Part shown: piece by piece, positions 58,387 through 64,000 of the stretch
Layout: every line of letters starts with the position of its first letter
How positions within the stretch are numbered: position 1 is the first letter of the stretch
Source: Micractinium sp. NFX-FRZ
Lineage: Eukaryota > Chlorophyta > Trebouxiophyceae > Chlorellales > Chlorellaceae
Direction of reading: 5' to 3'
NCBI GenBank assembly: GCA_029339195.1
Contig: JAPTJF010000277.1
Span: 19,788 to 83,787, forward strand
DNA: 64,000 bases
Program-made: the position numbers and the translations under genes
Notes under the pieces: generated by a model
The model's database searches: none
What the model was told of the DNA's origin: nothing
Seen by the model: only the letters and a program-made list of their open reading frames with translations

Positions 58387-59263
58387 GGTACGCCAGCGCG
58401 CCGCACGCTGCGCAGGGTTTAAGAGCTTGGGAGCGCTGCAGCGGGGGTCCGGCGAGAGCGCACACGTCGACATGCCTTCAGGTGTGCCGCTGTTGACAAT
58501 TCACGCGAGGACCGACCCATTTTGGTCGCGCTGTGCCAAAAGCGGCAGTCCGCTGATTGCGGGTGCAGGGTCTTGCCAGCGCGGCCTGCCTGCTTGCCCG
58601 CCCCCGCCCGGTCTCCTGATCACATGATCACCACAACCCGCGGGTCCCCCAGCGCCCGCCCACCTATCAAACTGTCATATCTGTCTCTCGCTCCGCCTCG
58701 TGTATAAGTATGCTTGTGGAATGCACGTGTGTTCTCTCTAATGGGCCCCTGGGCACTCATGTGCCAGCCCTGACCTCTGCCGCTGCCTCGAGCAATGTCG
58801 GTGCGGCCCGGTTTTGTCCCTGAAATAATTTTCATGACATTTGATCACCGATCAGGGGAGGGTCCCCAAGCAGCCAGCCTGTAACCCGCCTGCGCTGCGA
58901 GCACACAGATTATGCGACTGCTCCGCCCCTACCGGGCCCCACCGCCACCGCTGGCGCAGCTGATGTCACTGACGGTCAGCATAGCACTCACAGCAGGCGG
59001 GAGACCGAGAGGAGAGTCCCGGATGCCTGAGGGGTACGCAGCATGCCCGGTTGCCGTTGCGATTTAGATTGATGAATTGATGGCCCGATTCCTCTGTGCA
59101 GCCTTTGCCCGCTGCCGGCTGTCCCCCGCTGCCGTGCATGCTGCCTGTCCCTCCGGCGGCAGGGGCGCTTGACACTCGGTTCTTGTTAATCTGCATGGCG
59201 ACCCTGATGGCAAGTCACAACATCACACGACGTGATGAGGGTCAGCAGCTGGGATCGAAGAGG

Positions 59264-59285
59264 AGTTTACTGATATCAGTAAACT
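59264..59285. repeat. Perfect 22-bp palindrome
   Basis: Left arm AGTTTACTGAT is followed directly by its reverse complement ATCAGTAAACT. Confidence 0.9.
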
Positions 59286-59318
59286 GCCACAGGCACTGGC
59301 GGAAATGGCGCGCTGAAA

Positions 59319-59350
59319 AAATGGCGCCGCCAACGTTGGCGGCGCCATTT
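59319..59350. repeat. Perfect 32-bp palindrome
   Basis: Left arm AAATGGCGCCGCCAAC is followed directly by its exact reverse complement, with no spacer. The dyad axis is at 59334/59335. Confidence 0.92.
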
Positions 59351-59856
59351 GACCGGCGGTCCCCCAAACACTCGTTTCGTAGGGAAGGGAGCCGACCCGT
59401 CGCTGCCCAAGCCCCTTGCCTGCCTTGCCAACCACAGGAGAGCGAGGCTTCAGCAAGAATCTGAATTCCGCTCAAAATGGCCCGCGCGCGCAGGTTTTCT
59501 TCCTCGGCGCAAAACATACATGCAGCTCATTAGTAGGAACGCTCAATCTGGTTCCCTGTCATCTGCCTGGCGCCAGACTCCCAACCCGAACTCGTGCGAG
59601 CAGCACGCGTGCATGGTATCTGTGCGTTGCGGAAAGTCGGGGTACCTACTGTGCGCTGCTTCTGCTTGAGCTTCTCAGGGATGAGAAGGGAGGCCTTGCA
59701 GCCTGGCGGCTGTGCAAGCGACACAGGGTGCGCCTCACTTGCCGTGACCCGCTCATGCCGCCACCGCCGCCACCGCGTCCCTGCATGCTCCGCCCTGCTG
59801 CACCCCTCGCCCACTGCAGCAGTCACGCAGACCGGCCTGAATCTGCTTCTCCATAC

Positions 59857-61454
59857 ATGCTGTGGCGCTCCGAAGCCACCTTACTACTGCTGTTCCTCAG
59901 CGCAACACCACGCAGCTCCGCCGCTTGGCGGACGCTGCATGCCTCCGAAGCGAGCCCGCCGCCGCGTGCGTTTTGCGACGGCGCCGGATGGGAGAGGCTG
60001 GCGGTAAGCCGGCGGGGGCGCTCGACGTGAGCAGAGGCAGCCTCCTGCCCTTCCTGCCTGCTATGGCAGTGCCTGTCCCGCCTGACAGCCTGTGTGCCTG
60101 CATGCCTTGCGATCCTACCGGCCGTCCTTGCATCTGCCCCGCTGCTGGCTGCTCGTCCCAAACATGCCTGTCAGTCCAGCAGTGCCCTGCCCACCACCAC
60201 CACACACCACTCCCTTTTTCTTCTTCCTGCCTGCCCTCCTGATCTCCCATGCATGTCTGCCTGCCCTGGCCTGCCCTGGCCGCCCGCCCTCCTGCCCTGT
60301 CCGCCCTCCTGCCTCCGCCACCCCCCCTGCCCACCCACCGTGGACGCCACTGCTCGCCTTACCGCCATGCCCTGCAGCCAGGGGAGGTGCCCCTTGACCT
60401 AGCAAACTCCACAGTCGACATCCTCGGGCCTCTGCTGTTTGGCACCGGCTTCGACTGGCTCCCCTGCTCCAGTGGGGGCTCGCCTCTGGCTGATATTCAG
60501 CTGGCGGCCGACGGGTGCACACAGGCATGCGCTGCGCACGGCGCCCTGGCAGCAGCTGCGGGGCAGCTGCCTGACCCCTGTAGTGTCTGGGCATCCCCCT
60601 GCAGCTTGTAATCCTACAGCTGGTGACTCTCAGCTGGTGACTGCATGAGGCTCTCACCCACCTTGGACGCTCTCATTTGGAGCCCAATTGCCCAATTTGT
60701 GCAGCTGCTGCGCCCCCTGCGCGCGCACACCCTCTGTGTCTCCTTCTGCCCCCGCCCCGCCTGCAGGTCTTGCCCGACCTGACGGCTCTCGGCCCAGACA
60801 TGCAGGCGGAAGTGGAATTGAACAACCAGGGGGCCAGGCCGGTGGGGCCGCTCACCTTTTGGTGGATCGCAGTGGAGATGACCTGCCCGGGGGTGCCGGC
60901 AGAGCAGGGCGCGGTGGCGGTGGAGGCTCAGCTTGTGGAGGCGGGTGATGGCAGCATCCTGAGGCCGGTGGGTGGGTGGGCGGGGCGGGGAGTGACGGTG
61001 CCCCAGTGACTGGGGTGGGGCGGGCGCACCAGAAGCAGGAACCAAGGTTGGCTGGCTGAGGCTGGTCTGGGTGTACGCCCAGCGCCACATGTACGCAGTG
61101 CCTCTGGCTCACCGCCCCCATGGCACCGACTTCCAACACATGTAACATGCAGTTTAGTTTAGTTTTAACTTCCAACCCATGCAGGTTTTTGCCAGGAATT
61201 TCCAACACGTTTCCAGCGGCCTCTCCTTCGCCTTACCCTCCATCGTAGGGGCTGTGCCACTAAGCGCGGTGGGAGGCCCAGAGGTGGCGTGCTCCTGCCC
61301 AGCCCTCACGCACTGCCTCATGCGGGCAGGGCAGCGGCCAGCCACCACTCCTTGGCCCGGGCCGCTCATCCCCCTCACAGCCCTCCCCCTGCTGCGGGCC
61401 CTCTTAACATGGGTGCCCCCTAGATTGCACCAACTTCTCCACTATTGGCGCTGA
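59857..61454 (+). CDS. Predicted secreted protein of unknown function
   Basis: A four-exon model, 59857-60003, 60378-60524, 60767-60967 and 61185-61454, keeps phase throughout. The start MLWRSEATLLLLFLSATPRS is a clear signal peptide, so the protein should enter the secretory pathway. The mature part reads VPLDLANSTVDILGPLLFG, then LTALGPDMQAEVELNNQGAR and FWWIAVEMTCPG in the third exon, then VFARNFQHVSSGLSFALPSI in the fourth. The alternating hydrophobic pattern suggests a beta-sandwich, but I recognise no family. The second donor is uncertain: CAG|GCATGC (GC type) was chosen to keep phase, and AGT|GTCTGG is an alternative. The C-terminus after about 61300 is low confidence. Confidence 0.5.
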
Positions 61455-62191
61455 GGGTCTTGCTTTGGGGCGTGCCTGCTCAACTTCAGGGCAGGTCAGC
61501 ACCCAGGCTTTAGGCCGCCAGATGCTCGTTGGGTCACACCATGGCATGTGGCATGTGAGCAAGTGAGATGATGAGGGTGGGTGGTGGCGCTGGCAGGCGT
61601 GAAAAGGGGAGGCGAAACAGCGAGAAGGCGTGTGAAACAGGGTGGTGGGGCTGGCAAGTGTGGGCAGGGGAGGCGGGGAAGCGCGAAGGCGTGAGATGCA
61701 GCACTGCAGGCAGCATCTTGGCACGTCGATAGAGAGGAAGGCTGTTACGTGGTGGCCACGTTACAAAGGCGGGCATGGGCAGGGGTGCGGGAGGGGGAAG
61801 GGAGCGTGTGCAGGGGTGTGGCAAATGTGGGATGGGTGAGCGATTGCAAGGCATACTGTTTTGGGGACACAAAACGTGAGGGGTTGGGTTGGATGTTTTC
61901 GCAAACAAAGGGTGTTTATCAAATTGGGCAAGACAATCGGACGGGCAGCCTCTTTGCAGGGCTTCCCTCCAGGTGGGGGCCAGTCAGCGCAGAGCACAAG
62001 GCGTTGAGCGCTTCACATGGTTTTGGATTTGGCACAGATGGCGAGCGGGCTGGGCAGGCAAATGGGGCAGGGGTTATGTATGAGTTGCATAGCCTGCCCT
62101 AAGGTGTGGTTGGTGAGGCCTAGGCACCAAGACAGCCTTTTCGGGCCAGCCACTCCGGGCAGCCTTGGAAGAGGACTGCCGCTTTAAGAAC
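61455..62191. other. Intergenic; 3' flank of truncated DUF579 copy
   Basis: From about 61659 it is homologous to 46126-46637. TTACA at 61761-61765 (TGTAA on the minus strand) lies about 430 nt past the stop of the DUF579 copy and may be its poly(A) signal. Confidence 0.5.
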
Positions 62192-63850
62192 TCAAGCAAA
62201 GCGGTACTTCAAGAAAATGGCCGCGCCGCTCTTGCCCTTGCCTGCCGTGCCTGCCTGCTTGATTTTGTCAGACCCGGCGGGGCGTGCGGATGCCACCCTG
62301 AATGCGGCCATGTCTCCCATGTTGCCATCCTTGACAGTGCCCAGCGCCTGCACGGTGGTGCCGCCTCCCAGGTGGGGCGCCAGTATCAGCTGCTGGGCGA
62401 TGCGCTGCTCCATGGGGCGCTGAGCATCGTGTAGCAGCAGCACCACGTCGTCCTGCGGGGGTGGGGGCGGGGGAGGCAGGGAGTCAGGGGGGGGGATGGG
62501 GTGGCAGAGGCGCAATGGGCAGAAGGAGCCGCGGCATGGCCAGGCTGTGGACCACAGCACACACAGCAGGGGAGCAGCTGCAGGAGACTCACATGCAGCA
62601 ACATTACGTCCGTGCAAGCCAGCAGTGTGGGTGCTTAGAAGCACAGTACAGCGGCACATGCATGGGCGGTGCTGCAGTCCGATGGACGGGCGCCGCCAGC
62701 GCTGCCTGAAGCGAGCAAGACGCTCCAACCTGCCCAACCCCCAGCCAGCCGGCCAGCTCACCACTGTGCCCTCCTCAATGCACCGCCTGGCCCTCTGCAG
62801 CGCATAGAAGCTGCTTTCCAGCCGGGCTGCAGGCGGGCAGGCAGGCAGGCAGGCAGTACAGAGGAGCTAAGGAAGGTGCCTGCGCTGGGCAAGGGCAATC
62901 AAACACAAAGAGAGCGCAGCACCGGCAGCACGACGCATGAGCAGAAGCGAGGGCTGCGCCAGGGAGGCCGCGGCATAAGCAGCATGGAACGACCAGCATG
63001 GAAGGACAGCTGCGCCCCGCACCTGGCTGCCCGCTGGCTCCTGTGCCGGGCGGTCCGTCGATGAGTATGACGTCAAAGCACTCGCTGTCCACCTCGGCAG
63101 GCGTGTCCATGAGCCAGGGGCTGGCCAGGAAAGAGTCGGCCTCCTCCGCCTTGCCGCGGTAGCTCACCAAGTGGACCTGGCAGGGGAGGGGCGGGGGGGT
63201 CGGGGCCAAGGGGCGTGGGGTGGGGAGAGCGGAGTGGCGGGCGGGTGTTTGTAAGAGCAGGGGGTAGGGAGGGGGAATAGAGTTGGGAGGGCGGGGTGGA
63301 TGTATGCTGTCAGGGCTGGTGCCGTGAGCATTGCCAGTGCACCAGGCAGCTGCCCCCGCGGGCCGGCTGGCGCCAGCAGGCTGCACCGCCGCTGATGCAG
63401 GCTGCACCAGCCGGACATGGCAATGCTGTCTTTCAGTGAACGGTGGCGTATCCCAGGCGCCCATGCAGAGCTGGCCTCACCTCCAGAAACGGGTGGTTCC
63501 CCCGCAGCGCATCAATCTGAGGCAGAGAGCTCTCCAAGAAGGCGGTACGCCCTGCAGGGGGGCGGGAAGAAAGACAGATGTGGAGCAACATTCACCCGTC
63601 AGTATTGGTCAGAAGGCAGAAGGGAGGGATGCTCGCCTTGCCCGCCCTGCTACCCAGCCAGCTACCACCACAGGCGTGCGGGAGGGTGGGCAGTAGGCAG
63701 TTCACTCACCTAGGCAGTTCACTTGCATCAGGGCGTCAGACAGCTCAGCATAACCAAACACTAGGAAGCGGGCGGGGCGCTTGCGCGCCAAGGTTTGCTC
63801 CTGTATAAAAGCAGCCACCCAGAGCAGCTGGGCCTGGCTGAGCTGCCGCC
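61659..63850. repeat. Segmental duplication, copy 2
   Basis: Same-orientation duplicate of 46126-48248. Homology stops abruptly near 63850, in the middle of the first coding exon of copy 1. Beyond that, the sequence to 64000 is unrelated and less GC-rich. Confidence 0.88.
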
Positions 63851-63854
63851 TGCA
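62192..63854 (-). pseudogene. 5'-truncated DUF579-like gene copy
   Basis: Four exons matching copy 1 are intact and in phase: 63481-63551, 63023-63176, 62762-62826 and 62192-62452 (KYRFA stop at 62192). The 3' half of the first exon, 63710 to about 63853, is also present (LSQAQLLWVAAFIQEQTLAR, FLVFGYAELSDALMQVN). The region coding the start codon and membrane anchor is missing. Reading upstream in the same frame gives a TAG just beyond the break. The sequence there, TAGTGCAG|GCGG, could alternatively be a new 3' splice site joining an exon outside the window. So this is either a recent pseudogene or a copy with a new N-terminus. The lack of frameshifts and the preserved DVILIDGPPG and HDAQRPMEQRIAQQ blocks point to recent origin or continued selection. 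Confidence 0.7.
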
Positions 63855-64000
63855 CTAGTAGATCCAGGCCACAAAACACAGCCCGTTTTGTTAGGGAAAT
63901 CAGCATGCACAGTTGTTTATGCACCTTCGAATAAGTTGTGCAAGCATCACTTGCACACCCCAAACTTGTCCACTACCACTATTCACTGTGCAAAATGCGC

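Larger units (their letters stand above)
58387..59856. other. Intergenic region with poly(A) signal and palindromes
   Basis: TGTAA at 58880-58884 may end the kinase transcript. The right half contains three inverted repeats within 130 bp (59221-59350). No supported gene. Confidence 0.5.

Noticed and set aside
63840..63860. ACTAGT followed by AGATCC at the duplication break as a cloning or assembly artefact
   Set aside because: A single restriction-like hexamer is weak evidence, and no vector sequence follows. It remains worth checking with long reads.

Overview
This window is nuclear DNA of a GC-rich green alga, most likely a Chlorella-like trebouxiophyte. The evidence is many short exons separated by about 70-500 bp GT-AG introns, several apparent GC-AG introns, TGTAA motifs downstream of stops, CAG/GCN-rich low-complexity coding, and plant-type families (KAB1-like beta subunit, plastid-targeted protein, DUF579). 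No prokaryotic features, viral genes, tRNA, rRNA or CRISPR were seen. Gene models were spliced by hand from reading frame and splice sites. In every complete model the exon lengths sum to whole codons.

Layout: (1) 1-3194 +, potassium-channel beta subunit/aldo-keto reductase, 5' part missing; (2) 3884-5918 +, ankyrin-repeat protein with a Q-rich tail; (3) 6178-16441 -, 25-exon EGF/exostosin (GT47) type II membrane glycosyltransferase; (4) 16978-17547 -, tentative small gene; (5) 17727-22880 +, BRCA1-like RING / RanBP2 zinc finger / tandem BRCT protein; (6) 24724-26714 - and 27457-28875 -, two diverged low-complexity paralogues in tandem; (7) 29872-33797 +, a protein joining an Rpn10-like VWA domain to an Rpn13-like Pru domain; (8) 34533-36676 -, plastid-targeted membrane protein; (9) 36967-42083 +, Rab GDP-dissociation inhibitor; (10) 43650-45221 -, polyQ bZIP-like protein without a zipper; (11) 46638-48489 -, DUF579 polysaccharide methyltransferase-like protein; (12) 50742-58386 +, acylated GAF/PAS-like protein kinase; (13) 59857-61454 +, secreted protein of unknown function; (14) 62192-63854 -, 5'-truncated copy of gene 11.

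The genes do not form a pathway. They are an ordinary mix of housekeeping genes: vesicle traffic, proteasome, DNA repair, cell wall and Golgi, signalling.

Two things stand out. One is the apparent fusion of two proteasomal ubiquitin-receptor modules in one gene, 29872-33797. The other is a recurrent structure: at least a dozen introns carry short, diverged tandem copies of an adjacent exon end, splice site included. That suggests frequent small tandem duplications across exon-intron junctions, a possible source of introns or of alternative splicing.
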